Assembly: GCA_020466095.1 (NCBI GenBank)
Contig: CM035807.1
Location: 53,100,752-53,164,751, forward strand
From: Chlorops oryzae
Taxonomy: Eukaryota; Arthropoda; Insecta; Diptera; Chloropidae
Direction of reading: 5' to 3'
Length of the DNA: 64,000 bases
The translations under genes and the position numbers were made by a program. Of this stretch, positions 20,229 through 31,117 are shown in pieces. The notes beneath the pieces were generated by a model, which was not told the DNA's origin, did not search any database, and saw nothing but the letters and a program-made list of their open reading frames with translations. Numbering within the stretch: the first letter of the stretch is position 1; each line of letters starts with the position of its first letter.

Positions 20229-20945
20229 CCGTTTCCGCCGGTTCACCGTGTTTCGACCACGACCGTTTTCGCTTGACGTTATCGTAAGTGACCCACTTTT
20301 CATCACCAGTCACCAACCGCTTCAGAAATGGGTCGAATTTGTTGCGGTTCAGCAGCAATTCGCAGATGGAAATTCGGTCTATGAGGTTTTTTTGCGTTAA
20401 CTCGTGTGGCACCCATACATCGAGCTTCTTTGTGTATCCAGCCTTATTCAAATGGTTCCAAACGGTTTTTTGTGCAATCTTTAGCTCTTTTGCAATCGAA
20501 ACAGTGCTAACATGACAGTCGGACTCGATAATTTTCATGATTTTATCGACATTTTCGACAATTGGCCTTCCAGTGCGTAGTGCATCCTTGACATCGAAGT
20601 TACCGGAACGGAATCGACGAAACCAAAATTGCGCATGATTGGCTGTTACAGTATCAAGTCCATAAACGCTATTCACATTTTCAGCCGCCTGGCTTGCGTT
20701 TTCTCCCTTATCGAAGAAAAACTGTAAAATGTAGCGAATTTTCTCTTTGCTGATGTCCATCTTTGACAAGCTCTCAAACAAAACTGAATCAATCAATCAA
20801 AAAAGTGTCAAAAAAGCTTTTTTAGTAGGAACTGTCATCTTTCTAATGCCCCCTAGCGGAACACGATCGGACTTATACAACGCGAGATGCAGATAAATAA
20901 CGCCATCTATTGAAAAAATAATGGATTTATTTTTACTACACCTAA
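19658..20945 (-). mobile_element. mariner transposon, mellifera-type, full length (copy A)
   Basis: 1288 bp. The terminal inverted repeats TTAGGTGTAGTAAAAAGAAA (19658) and its complement (ending 20945) match over about 30 bases with one or two differences. They are flanked by TA. The single transposase gene is intact. It is the same family and exact length as copy B at 35193-36480. It lies in the EN-RT spacer of the LINE. Confidence 0.95.
19735..20760 (-). CDS. mariner transposase, intact, D34D
   Basis: 341 codons from the ATG at 20760 (MDISKEKI). An upstream in-frame extension of 12 codons has only a TTG start and is not preferred. An N-terminal helix-turn-helix pair (residues about 1-110) precedes the WVPHEL motif. 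The catalytic residues are visible as VTGDEKW, FHQDNARPH and SPDLAPSDY, with 34 residues between the last two Asp. It mediates cut-and-paste transposition at TA. No stop or frameshift is present. It differs from copy B at about a dozen residues. It could be active if transcribed, although no host promoter is evident inside the antisense-oriented intron. Confidence 0.93.
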   Translation of the reverse strand: MDISKEKIRYILQFFFDKGENASQAAENVNSVYGLDTVTANHAQFWFRRFRSGNFDVKDALRTGRPIVENVDKIMKIIESDCHVSTVSIAKELKIAQKTVWNHLNKAGYTKKLDVWVPHELTQKNLIDRISICELLLNRNKFDPFLKRLVTGDEKWVTYDNVKRKRSWSKHGEPAETVAKPGLTARKVVLCVWWDWQGIIYYELLPYGKTLNSELYCQQLDRLKGAIAHKRPALANRRGIVFHQDNARPHTSIVTRQKLREFGWEVLLHPPYSPDLAPSDYHLFLSMSNNFAGETFASREASEIRLSQFFANRNEGFYERGIMKLPLKWQQVIEQNGAYFT

Positions 20946-20947
20946 TA

Positions 20948-21156
20948 TATGATTTCTATAACTTTTTTGCTTAGTAAAAGGGAATATTACATTCCGTTCA
21001 TAGAAAATAAGACGAGTACAAGAGTAGCTAAAAATGTACTGAGTCAAGTTCACATTCAAAACCGCAGCACTGACATGCTCATGCACACGCATTATTGGAA
21101 ATTGCATTTTTCCTGCCCCTCCTGCAGCTGGTTCAAAATCATAATATCCCTCAAAC
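20948..21156 (+). other. LINE spacer between mariner and reverse transcriptase
   Basis: No clear open frame before about 21150. Probably the N-terminal linker of the LINE ORF2 with decayed codons. Confidence 0.45.
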
Positions 21157-22529
21157 AACAATAAAAATCGATGGTTCGATTCAGATCTAAAAAGCCTCAA
21201 AAAAGACTTAAATAGAGCACTTCTTTTATGCAAAAGACATAATTTTAACTATGAGAGTAAACAATTTTTCCTGAATTTAAAAATTAAATACAAAACTTTA
21301 GTCAAAACTAAGAAAAGTGATTATGAAATGAAAATAAAAAGTAACTTTTTTAATGTTAAAAACTCAAAGGACTTCTGGGGGCTGATAAAATATTTCAATA
21401 GAAAATCTTTTGTCCCTAACCCAATTTCAGCCGATGACTGGAAAAATTTCTATAAGCAAATCTACCCCCCCAGATCTACATCTGAGATGATCCTTTCAGA
21501 GAGAAATGATGCAGTGCTAGATTCTGAAATAACATTCGAAGAGATTGCACTCGCAACAAACAAAATGAAAAATAACAAAGCACCTGGTCAAGACGAGATA
21601 AGCACAGAATTCTTTAAGCACCTGCCAGAACAGGGGCTTTCTGTTCTTCACATGTTTTTTAATAATATTTTAACAAATGGCTCTACCCCTGAAGCTTGGT
21701 CCCGCTGTATTCTTGTGCTTTTCCACAAAAAAGGGGATGTAAATTTGCCTGAAAACTACCGAGGCATCGCCTTATGTAATACGATATTAAAAATCTTTAC
21801 TCACATATTGAACGATCGACTTCTTATATGGGCTGAGCAAAACAGTATCCTACCAGAATCTCAAAACGGCTTTAGAAACAAGAGATCCTGCGTCGATAAC
21901 ATTTTCAGTCTTCATGCCGCCTTACAGCTTCACCTTCGACATAAAAAATATTCAGCCCATGGGCTATTTATTGATTTTAAAAGAGCCTTCGACTCTATTG
22001 AGCACACACTACTGTAGAGAAAACTGTATTCGCAAGGAGTAAGTTCGCGATTTATAAAAATTTTGCAAGCAATTTACAACCGGGTGTCTTTTATTATTAG
22101 ACTCGCCAGTGGAGACTCGGACCCTCTCAATGTCACCGAAGGTGTTCTCCAAGGTGAAATTCTTAGCCCCCTTTTATTTATTCTCTTTATAGCCGATTTC
22201 GAAAAAGAATTAAGAGATGCGAATATTGAAGGTATAAACATTGATGGCCTAAACGACATTTTAACGCTTCTCTTTGCTGATGATGCTGTGGTCTTAGCTA
22301 GGTCCCCTGTAATACTACGAAAAATCTTATTAGTACTCGAACAAAATTGTGATAAAAACCACCTAAATGTCAACACTGAAAAGACCCAAATCATCCACTT
22401 CAGAAGAGGGGGAAGAGCTTCCTCCGAAAATTTTTTATATAAATATCGTGAAAACGTATCCTTACTTAGGTGTAACAGTTTCTAGTACTACGCTCGGCAA
22501 GTGTGCAATGGAGACTGCTTTGAAAAAAG
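21157..22529 (+). pseudogene. LINE ORF2 reverse transcriptase domain
   Basis: The frame covers KMKNNKAPGQDEI (21565), ENYRGIALCNTILKIF, then ESQNGFRNKRSCVDNIF and palm A LFIDFKRAFDSIEH at 21965-22005. It continues through VLQGEILSPLLFILFIADF to the catalytic LLFADDAVVLARS at 22270. One stop at 22015-22017, just after the palm A motif, splits the ORF, and a frameshift occurs near 22460. Reverse transcriptase makes cDNA at the nicked target site. The domain then runs into the solo LTR at 22530 and resumes in frame at 23955. Only light damage, so the LINE is younger than the Gypsy host. Confidence 0.87.
22526..22529 (+). repeat. 4-base target duplication of solo LTR, left copy
   Basis: AAAG here and AAAG at 23951-23954. 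Removing the LTR and one copy restores the LINE reading frame. Confidence 0.7.
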
Positions 22530-23950
22530 TGTTATGGGCTCATTTTTTTTGTTAAACTGCAGCCAACTGAAAAGGGAGAAAGATGAACATACATACATAC
22601 ATATAGTCGCGCATACGGTCCAGCTGAACGGGCGAACATAGCTAAAAGAAGAAAACAAAAGAATTTAGAGCTTAGATCAGCCTTGTTTACCATTCACTTA
22701 CCTTTGAGGATGGAGTTTCATTTTTATTATTTTATGTTTTATTTATTTATCTTGATATTTTAGGTGATAGAAGTTTTTTTTATTTATTTATATTTATATT
22801 TAATTTATTCCACTACAGAAATGTGCTGTACACAATTTCTGTCTTTTCTAGGTAACTGTCATTTTCAATTCTTTCCTTTGACATTCTCTCTTTCTCTCTC
22901 GATCTTCGAAAGTGTTGCATTCTCTCTGCGAAAGCTTTCGAAGATAAGGAGGGGAAACACGGAAAGTAACACATACAAAGAGTAGATGTTTTCAGGATAA
23001 AATAACATAATATAAATTAGAAAAATTATAAGCAGCGGCAGCCAATGACCTATTTATTAGCCAAATGAACAAACAGCTGATTAGAAGTAAACTACTGCGA
23101 GGGCGTCTCAAGAAGTGTGAGAAGCCATCGCAGTGGAAATTGTAACAAGAACAAGAGAAAGATCGAAAGGTTTAGATCGTTGCTTTTGAACATTTCCCCA
23201 CGCTTATACTGATACCATTCAACAGCCAAGTAAAAGCGTAAAGCCATACCTCTGTGTATTTTGTGTCTTGGGCATGGTTATCAATGTATGAACCCGAATG
23301 TATTGAGATGTAATTGTAAGCAACACCAAGAAAATCGGTGTTATGATTTTCGCGGGAGTTGCACTGATTCGTTATGTCTAAGGGAGGCGTTCGGGGAAAT
23401 GAGGTTACAATGAGTGAAAGCTTTTATCCTAATTATTATAAAAAATATGTTTAGGGAAGAGTGAAAGTTAGTTAGTTTTCGAACTGTGTTGAGAAGTGTT
23501 CAAAAGTGAAAGTAGATCAGAGTCAGTGAAGAATAGTGAATTCGAGTTAAAAAATTATATCAGGAGAGTATTATTTGATTTGGTGGAATTAATAGTTTTC
23601 AATTTATGAATTTATAATTCTTTTCGTGTTTCTTTTCCAAATTCAATTGGTTTAATCCAAGTGTTACTGTTGTTAATTTATTTTCTTCTATTCTATCGTG
23701 CCGAGCCCGTCTGTGGGTTAATTATAGACAAACCATTTCGGTTGTGTCGGATTCCGTGGGAATCTAGCGTGTGAGCCTATTTCATTTATTTTCCGGCTCC
23801 AACTCGAGGCACCCTTCCAAACAGGGATTTTGTGGTGTACACGAGACTCCAGCTTGTACCAGGTTTAATCCCCCCCCCCGTCTCCACTGAGAAAGCGGGA
23901 ATTTATTGTTGTTTCGTCCGTCGCTAGTTTATGACGGATTAGATGCAACA
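22530..23950. mobile_element. solo LTR, 1421 bp
   Basis: It begins TGTTATGGGCTC and ends GATGCAACA, with a 4-base target duplication (AAAG). No internal coding region lies beside it, so it is an LTR left by homologous recombination between the two ends of a former element. An AATTATAGACAAA region and a C-rich tract (23868-23880) lie near its end. The family is unknown. The start TGTTATGGG resembles the putative LTR at 47264. Confidence 0.65.
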
Positions 23951-23954
23951 AAAG

Positions 23955-24877
23955 GAAAAATGGCACTGAGCTCGGCAGTGCTAACGCTAAGTAAATTCAA
24001 GTCGGACTCTTGGGAAGGCAGAGTAAAAATGTTTGACAGTACAATCTCAGCAACGCTATTATACTCAGCCGAAGTATGGGGCTTAAGGTGCCACGAACAA
24101 CTCGAAATTGTACAATCTACCTAGTTTAAACGCTTGCTTTCTCTACCTAGAGCTACACCTAATGCGTCCCTTAGATTGGAGCTTGGAATCGTAAAAGTCT
24201 CCTTTAAAATTTTTAAGCAAACAATGAATTTCATAATTCGCGTTCTTCATATGGAACAATGTCGTTATCCCAAACTTTCTCTTCTTCGCCTAACGAATCT
24301 TCACATAAATAATGCAAATAATGAGCTAAATTAGGTCTCTCAATTTAATCAATTCCTCCAATTAATTAACATGACACATCTTTGGAGCTCACTTGATGCT
24401 CAAACTTGGATTAGTAACCGAAAAATTGCTTTTGAACGTTTTATTCGCTATTTGAAATTTCAAGATATTTTAACTGCCTCTAACGCAAGTGCTACGAACT
24501 GCAGAATACTTAGGTCACTGGAAGATAATACCGCTCCATATCTGTTCTATCAAAACAAATTTTATATGGCTAAAGTCTATGCACAATTACGCTTAGCATC
24601 CAAATATAACACCAGATTTTGCATAAAAGGCCAAATTTTTCGTTTAGAAATAGATAAGCAATGTACTTTATGCAATATGCGCAGAAATGAAACAATTGAA
24701 CACTTTCTATTCGAGTGCCCGGTCTACTCAGCAGTTCGATCTTATACTTGGGTCTTCTCCTGAACTTTTTTGAAGATAATCGAGTTATGATTATAAACTG
24801 TACAGATCCATACGTAATGAAATCAATTTATCTATTTATAGTTAATAGCCTTAGAATTAGAGCTTTCTTAATGAATG
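23955..24877 (+). pseudogene. LINE ORF2 C-terminal region with zinc knuckle
   Basis: It continues the reverse transcriptase frame after the solo LTR: SSAVLTLSKFKSDSWEGR and YSAEVWGLR, typical of LINE thumb regions. A C-terminal CTLCNMRRNETIEHFLFECP motif (C-x2-C, H, C) lies at 24656-24719. Stops at 24121-24123 and 24332-24334 and a frameshift near 24762 break it. The final codons are cut by the BEL element at 24878 and the 3' UTR resumes at 33066. Confidence 0.8.
24873..24877 (+). repeat. 5-base target duplication of BEL element, left copy
   Basis: GAATG here and GAATG at 33061-33065, directly outside the two LTRs. Five bases is usual for BEL/Pao integrase. Confidence 0.85.
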
Positions 24878-25483
24878 TGTTGGTTTTTCGCCGTAGCCAC
24901 TTTGAAGCCGGGGCTTTAAAGAACGGCAAAATAACCAAACTTAGTGAGTACCCTTTTCGCGTTCGACTGCGCTAACTGGCAGCGCTGCCTGGGAGCACTG
25001 CGCGCTGCCCTCTTCACTGTCGAAAAAGTCTCTTCGCGTTAACAACTCCCTCACGCGCCAGCAAAAACGTTAAAATAAAAAGAAAATCCAAACAAAACAA
25101 AAAATATAGATAAAATAAAAAATCCCAAAATCCCAATTAAAAAGTGAACTTCACATAAAAATAAAGCTAGATTAAGAAAAGAGGAAGAAAACCCAAAAAT
25201 TTAAAAGTGAATTCCAATAAAGGAAAAATATAAAAATTAAAAAGTGAATTACAAAACAAAAAAAAAGAAAATTGAATTGAAATAACAAAAACCAAAAACA
25301 AAAATAATAAAAAACAAAAAAAAAAAAGGAGAAGTGGCAACGAATTTAATATACCGCTGCAAGGTACAATAAAATCAACCGTGTCGTGCAAACCGACATA
25401 TCAATCGACGTACCCGGCATCCCCCAGGGTCATCAGCGGAGTACCAGGTACGTCTCCCTCATTTGTTGTCCCTCACCTTGACA
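24878..25483 (+). repeat. BEL 5' LTR
   Basis: 606 bp, TGTTGG...TTGACA. It has a GC-rich start, an A-rich middle, and a conserved end (TCGACGTACCCGGCATCCCC then the run to TTGACA). Its partner is at 32453-33060. Confidence 0.92.
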
Positions 25484-25485
25484 TT

Positions 25486-25502
25486 TGGCGATCCTGCCAG
25501 GA
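25486..25502 (+). promoter_or_regulatory. BEL primer-binding site
   Basis: TGGCGATCCTGCCAGGA begins two bases after the 5' LTR, the position of a tRNA primer-binding site. The tRNA is not assigned. Confidence 0.6.
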
Positions 25503-26583
25503 GCCTGGAATAGGTTCTGGTGGACCATAATAGTTAGAAAGGGTCGAAAAAGTCCGGCACGTGCACGTCGCCTTTGACCTCTGTTTGCCCTAGTGCAAAT
25601 TCAAGGGCACGACAAGATCAAAGCGCGTGTCACGCATTTCAACGTAACGGCGGGACAAACTCTTTCCTCCTCGACATCAATCATCTGTCTCAGTCGCACA
25701 CCCGTGTGTCGTTTGGTGGTGGTTTTTGTGCACAGCCGATAGTGCAAAACAACAAACACATAGCAGCATTTGGTTTTCTTGTTCCCCTTTGAGGACGAGT
25801 TGCAGTTTTTTCTCTTTTCTTTTTTTGCTTTTGGTTTCTGGACACGCAGCGAAATCGTGTCTCGACTTTGGTTTTTTCATCGAAATTTCATACGAATTCA
25901 AGGCCAGCAGACAGCGAGCCAGGCCATCTGCATAAACGCATAGGGCATACGTGCATTGTGTTGCGTAGGTCAGTTCTAACGCTGTGCGTTGCATCGAACT
26001 TCGAACATAGAAGTTGATCGCGTATTGCCTGTTCGAGCGAACGTGGGTGAACTCAATTAAAACACACGGCCTGATACATACGATCCGTCGCTCTGCCTGC
26101 GCTCGGCCTGCACGCTGTTTTTGATTTACGTGCATCACATCGACTTTGCGAATTGGTTAAAAAACTTGAATTTCTAACAAATCAATTGAATTTGACCTAT
26201 ATTTTCTTACTGGAATTTCTTAAATAATTTGGAATGTTTTAACATTCGGAGTACCAGGAGTCTTGTGGAGGTGTTGCGAAGCGCAGGAATCATTGAGGAT
26301 TCGCTGCCACGGTTGCATATATTTTCTCCAGTTTGTTTATTTCTTTATCACGGCTGACTTGAAGGTGCTCAGACGACATCGATCATCACCGTGCCATACG
26401 ACCGGTCTCTTCCGCACCCGACAAAGCCTAGTACATCCAGATTGCCATCGATAATTTTGCGTTTGGTAAAATTAAATTCAAGCGTGGGCGAGTATATTCG
26501 TTAATTTTGCTGAAATATTATTAAATATTTTTTCGTTTTTTTCACTCCGGAATCGCGTTGCTTGAGCTCTGTGTTAACGTTTC
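25503..26583 (+). other. BEL leader region
   Basis: Over 1 kb between primer-binding site and gag without a sense ORF of note. An antisense frame of 153 codons (25677-26138) looks like a chance ORF. Long leaders are common in BEL/Pao elements. Confidence 0.6.
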
Positions 26584-27821
26584 ATGTTCGCTTCCAAAAT
26601 GGCTTTCAATTTACAATTCAATGATGCGGTGGAGCAGCTTAAGAGATACTGCGATGTGATTATGCGCTCCAATCCCTTGAATAAAACCGAGTCGCTCATC
26701 GAAGTTAAAATTGAGGAAACTGACTCTTGTTGGCAACGTGTTCAAGAGACTTACAGCCACGCTCTCGCACATGACAAATAGACTGCTGAGGTTGCCGCCA
26801 GTGCTTTAGTTACTTATAATGAATGTCGCGATCTCCATGTTACTGCTCGAGCGCAGCTGAAGGATATGTTACGGATGCATTCCCACGCACATCAGCCATT
26901 ATCCAGCTCACGGGCGCCTCCCCAATATGCTGAGATGCCGCCAGAAGATAATTTTATTCGAGTGCCCCCTTGTGACGTCGCGAATTTTTCCGGAGGGTAC
27001 ATTGAGTGGCCAGCGTTTCGTGATATGTTCACAGCCTTATACATCAACAATCCAAGGTTGCCACCCGTACATAAGCTCTACTATCTGCATTACAAAACGA
27101 CAGGCGCCGCAGCTGCGATTGTTAAAGGATATCCATTATGCGGCTCGAATTTTATCCATGCCTGGGAGGCTTTCAAGACGCGCTACGAGAACAAGCGCAT
27201 TTTAATCGATCATCAATTAAAAACCTTGTTCGATCTGCCGCCTATTGAAAACGAAACCAGCGAGGGAATTTTGAAAATACAAACGACGGTCAACGGTTGT
27301 ATCACCCTGATGAAAAGTCAAGGGGTTGCCGATTTTTTTGATGCCATGCTCGTCCATATTTGCTCCAGCCGCCTGCCAGCCTCTACGATCGTACATTGGG
27401 AGCAGTCGCTTTCATCGCATCGAGAGCTGCCGACTTGGAAACAGATGAACGAGTTTCTCAGCAATCGTTATGAAGTCGTCGAACGCCTTTCGAGCTTCAC
27501 GGAAGTAAAAGCGCCGGTTCTATCAGCAAACCAGCCAACTTCATCGACCTACGCGTTCCACACACAAGAGAAAATACCAGGATCGTGTTCCTTGTGCAAT
27601 GGAAATCACCCTCTACGCCAATGCTCTCAATTTTTGAAGATGCCAGTCGCGGAATGTTTTCAAATTATCACAGAACCAAAGCGTTGCTTCAATTGTCTCG
27701 CTACCAGTCACCAACGATCCAATTGCACCAGTCAACACAACTGTGCGAAGTGCCAACAACGACATCACACTTTGTTGCATGTCTCGAGCGCGGCTGCAAC
27801 ACCGGACAACAAAGTCTCTAC
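26584..27821 (+). pseudogene. BEL gag, one nonsense codon, interrupted by hAT
   Basis: The frame starts with an ATG at 26584 (a second ATG at 26599), meets TAG at 26779-26781, and continues in the same frame. The central block RVPPCDVANFSGGYIEWPAFRDMF and LPPVHKLYYLHYKTTGAAA is the conserved capsid domain (DUF1759 type) of BEL Gag. A zinc-knuckle region follows with CSLCNGNHPLRQC, CFNCLATSHQRSNC and CAKCQQRHHTLLH. The hAT inserts right after, in the linker towards the protease, and the frame resumes at 31118. Gag would form the virus-like particle. This copy cannot make a full Gag without readthrough. Confidence 0.9.
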
Positions 27822-28183
27822 CAGGGATCGGCACTAATAATATTTTCATCAATATTATCATGACTGATTACGGATTGATCAAGAAATATCAATTTTTTAT
27901 TTTTGATTTCTGAATAAAAAAAAATTAAAATTGAAAATATAAAATTCCCAAATATTGAACAATCGGTATTTCAGATTCTAAAAATTTGGATTGATTCTAT
28001 GAAAATATTTAAAAAATTAAAAATGTGATTTTTTGAAAAATCCGAAATTTATATGTTAAAATTATGGATTGCTGGATATTTATTAATCACATTTTAAGAA
28101 TTATGAATAATTAGATACTTATAATTAGAATAATAAGATTGCAGATTTTTTGAATAATCAGTAATCAAAATGGCAAGATTCCG
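27240..28183 (+). repeat. duplicated segment spanning gag and hAT arm, copy 1
   Basis: It carries the C-terminal half of BEL gag plus the left arm of the hAT. It is repeated at 28259-29202 with an offset of 1019 bases and almost no changes. The 75 bases after copy 1 match the hAT right arm, while those after copy 2 differ. Confidence 0.92.
27814..27821 (+). repeat. 8-base target duplication of hAT, left copy
   Basis: GTCTCTAC here and at 31118-31125, directly outside the terminal repeats. Eight bases is the hallmark of hAT transposases. Confidence 0.9.
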
Positions 28184-28258
28184 GATTTTTTCTGTAGGAA
28201 ATAAAAAATTGTGTAAAAATTATCAGTCATTTCGAAAAGAGTGTAATTTTGCACCATA

Positions 28259-29202
28259 GCCTATTGAAAACGAAACCAGCGAGGGAATTTTGAAAATACA
28301 AACGACGGTCAACGGTTGTATCACCCTGATGAAAAGTCAAGGGGTTGCCGATTTTTTTGATGCCATGCTCGTCCATATTTGCTCCAGCCGCCTGCCAGCC
28401 TCTACGATCGTACATTGGGAGCAGTCGCTTTCATCGCATCGAGAGCTGCCGACTTGGAAACAGATGAACGAGTTTCTCAGCAATCGTTATGAAGTCGTCG
28501 AACGCCTTTCGAGCTTCACGGAAGTAAAAGCGCCGGTTCTATCAGCAAACCAGCCAACTTCATCGACCTACGCGTTCCACACACAAGAGAAAATACCAGG
28601 ATCGTGTTCCTTGTGCAATGGAAATCACCCTCTACGCCAATGCTCTCAATTTTTGAAGATGCCAGTCGCGGAATGTTTTCAAATTATCACAGAACCAAAG
28701 CGTTGCTTCAATTGTCTCGCTACCAGTCACCAACGATCCAATTGCACCAGTCAACACAACTGTGCGAAGTGCCAACAACGACATCACACTTTGTTGCATG
28801 TCTCGAGCGCGGCTGCAACACCGGACAACAAAGTCTCTACCAGGGATCGGCACTAATAATATTTTCATCAATATTATCATGACTGATTACGGATTGATCA
28901 AGAAATATCAATTTTTTATTTTTGATTTCTGAATAAAAAAAAATTAAAATTGAAAATATAAAATTCCCAAATATTGAACAATCGGTATTTCAGATTCTAA
29001 AAATTTGGATTGATTCTATGAAAATATTTAAAAAATTAAAAATGTGATTTTTTGAAAAATCCGAAATTTATATGTTAAAATTATGGATTGCTGGATATTT
29101 ATTAATCACATTTTAAGAATTATGAATAATTAGATACTTATAATTAGAATAATAAGATTGCAGATTTTTTGAATAATCAGTAATCAAAATGGCAAGATTG
29201 CG
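28259..29202 (+). repeat. duplicated segment spanning gag and hAT arm, copy 2
   Basis: Second copy of 27240-28183. The frame at 28290-28856 is the same Gag C-terminus with the three zinc knuckles and is not an independent gene. Confidence 0.92.
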
Positions 29203-29626
29203 GATTTTTTTTGTACTAGTTGATATAGGACATAGAAAATTGTGTAAAAATTATCAGAGACACCAGAAGACTCTATTATATTACGTTCGTTCATCTTTTG
29301 ATCTGTCCGATTGTCTGCTTTAAAACAAGAATATTTCATAATGCACTGAAAAATACACCTACTGAAAGAGCTATAACTCAGTAAAGCGGTACCTCGTAGA
29401 CAAGTGCAAAAAGAAAAACTGGAAAAAACTTTCTAGTATTTTTTATTAATACAACCAACAAAGGATTGCCAATTTTTTTTACAATACAGGCTTGCTTGAG
29501 ATGATGAGAATAGTGAAGTTTTTCATCTACCCATTTAGATTCATTCTTAGTTCCCCATTTCATAGATGTTTGTTTATTTTAATGTATATTTATTTGATTT
29601 AGAATTTGAAATATTCTTGAGAAGAA
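29203..29626. other. hAT interior, unassigned
   Basis: Between the duplicated segment and the first tRNA-like sequence no gene was recognised. A 61-codon antisense frame (29378-29563) has no family resemblance. Confidence 0.4.
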
Positions 29627-29706
29627 CTTCTTGTGTGGGGTTTGAACCTGGGAATTCCCGATTTCTATTCATGCGCTCACCCGTGACACCATGTTTGCCA
29701 AACTGA
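29627..29706 (-). ncRNA. tRNA-like sequence (SINE head or tRNA relic)
   Basis: On the minus strand it reads GGTGTCACGGGTGAGCGCAT (A-box-like) and, about 30 bases on, AGGTTCAAACCCC (B-box and T-loop). The cloverleaf is imperfect, with no clear acceptor stem pairing. It may be a tRNA-derived SINE piece. It lies in opposite orientation to the next one, about 130 bases away. Confidence 0.45.
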
Positions 29707-29833
29707 AAACTGTGGATATTTTTCATTTATAAAAATAAAGTCAAACAAAATTTTGGTTTTCAGGAATGAGAATTATTGTGCATATTTTCGTTTGAACTTA
29801 AATGAGATATTTTCTTCCAATCTCCTAGAACTT

Positions 29834-29905
29834 GACGTTGCTTAGTGGATAGCGTGCAAGGCTACCAATCTGAAGGGCTTGGGTTCGAACCCTGCCGGAT
29901 CGTAG
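29834..29905 (+). ncRNA. tRNA-like sequence on plus strand
   Basis: It has an A-box-like TTAGTGGATAGCGTGC (from 29842), a possible anticodon arm, and a T-loop GGGTTCGAACCC at 29881-29892. The spacing suits a Pol III internal promoter. Acceptor stem pairing is poor, so it is more likely a pseudo-tRNA or SINE head than a working tRNA. Confidence 0.5.
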
Positions 29906-29959
29906 TAGTTTATTTATTTTTTTTTATGAAGAATTTTTTAGATATTCTTATATTTTCAT

Positions 29960-30491
29960 CAGTGTTGGGCGAATTGTCTACATATACATTGTCTACACGA
30001 TTTTCTACATGTAGACAATGTAGGTAAACAATTCAATTTTTCTACGTAAACAATGTCAACAATGTAGACAATGTAGACAATTTAGAAAAAACCATTTAAA
30101 AAATTCGATACTGATAAAAAAATTCGACTGCTGATAGTGTTGACTGCTTCATAATTCCCAAAACGTATTGCAAATTTAAGTAGCAGCTATTGATACGAAT
30201 TTCAATTAAAATCCGAAAAATTCTAGCTGAACGAAGCGAAATGCAAAATAATTGGGAAGAAACAGCTGTACGTTTGAAATTTTGCTGGTAATGTTCTTAA
30301 AAACGCAGGAAAATATCTGTTCGTATTCTCTTTTTTTTCAATAGAGGTACATATTTTAAAGACACATATTGTCAACACTATTTTCTATATTGTTTACATT
30401 GTTTACATTGTCTACATTGTCTACATTGTTTACGTGATTGTCTACGTCGACACGTAGACAATTACAAATTGGTGTAAAATGCCCAACACTG
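29960..30491. mobile_element. hAT MITE, 532 bp, nested in the larger hAT
   Basis: Ends CAGTGTTGGGC and GCCCAACACTG are flanked by the 8-base duplication ATTTTCAT (29952-29959 and 30492-30499). Both subterminal regions are built of repeated GTCTACATTGT-like words in inverted orientation, so single strands would fold strongly. No ORF. Confidence 0.9.
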
Positions 30492-31117
30492 ATTTTCATA
30501 TACTAAGAGCATTGCAGACCATCTAAGAAAAAAAAGAAAGAACTTCAGATACGATAGAAACATGTTAAGAATGCCTGTGCTAGCTGGGCGTAGATTTTCC
30601 ACTTCAATTTAATATCGTTTCTTATTGATTCAGTAACTCGCAACGCAAATTTCAACGTAATTTGTGAATTAATATCAAAAAAAGAAAAGGTTATGGTGCA
30701 AAATTACACTCTTTTCGAAATGACTGATAATTTTTACACAATTTTTTATTTCCTACAGAAAAAATCCGCAATCTTGCCATTTTGATTACTGATTATTCAA
30801 AAAATCTGCAATCTTATTATTCTAATTATAAGTATCTTATTATTCATAATTCTTAAAATGTGATTAATAAATATCCAGCAATCCATAATTTTAACATATA
30901 AATTTCGGATTTTTCAAAAAATCACATTTTAAATTTTTTAAATATTTTCATAGAATCAATCCAAATTTTTAGAATCTGAAATACCGATTGTTCATTATTT
31001 GGGAATTTTATATTTTCAATTTTAAATTTTTTTTATTTCAAAATCAAGAATTTTGAAGTGTGGAGTGGATAATAATAAAAAAATCAAAAATTAAAATTTT
31101 TTTTTTGCCGATCCCTG

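Larger units (their letters stand above)
27822..31117. mobile_element. fold-back hAT transposon, 3.3 kb, non-autonomous
   Basis: Termini CAGGGATCGGCA and TGCCGATCCCTG are flanked by the 8-base duplication GTCTCTAC. The terminal repeats are long: about 430 bases at the left (27822-28257) match the reverse complement of 30688-31117. No transposase is present. The interior holds a second copy of BEL gag sequence (28259-28840), two tRNA-like segments and a nested 532 bp hAT MITE. Excision in silico joins the BEL gag and pol frames exactly. Confidence 0.88.

Noticed and set aside
25677..26138. 153-codon antisense ORF in the BEL leader
   Set aside because: No family resemblance, opposite to the element, no start context. 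Likely chance in a GC-balanced leader.
28290..28856. Independent zinc-knuckle gene
   Set aside because: It is an exact repeat of the C-terminal half of BEL gag at 27240-27837.
29834..29905. Functional tRNA gene
   Set aside because: T-loop and A-box are present but the acceptor stem does not pair well and the sequence sits inside a transposon. Kept only as tRNA-like.
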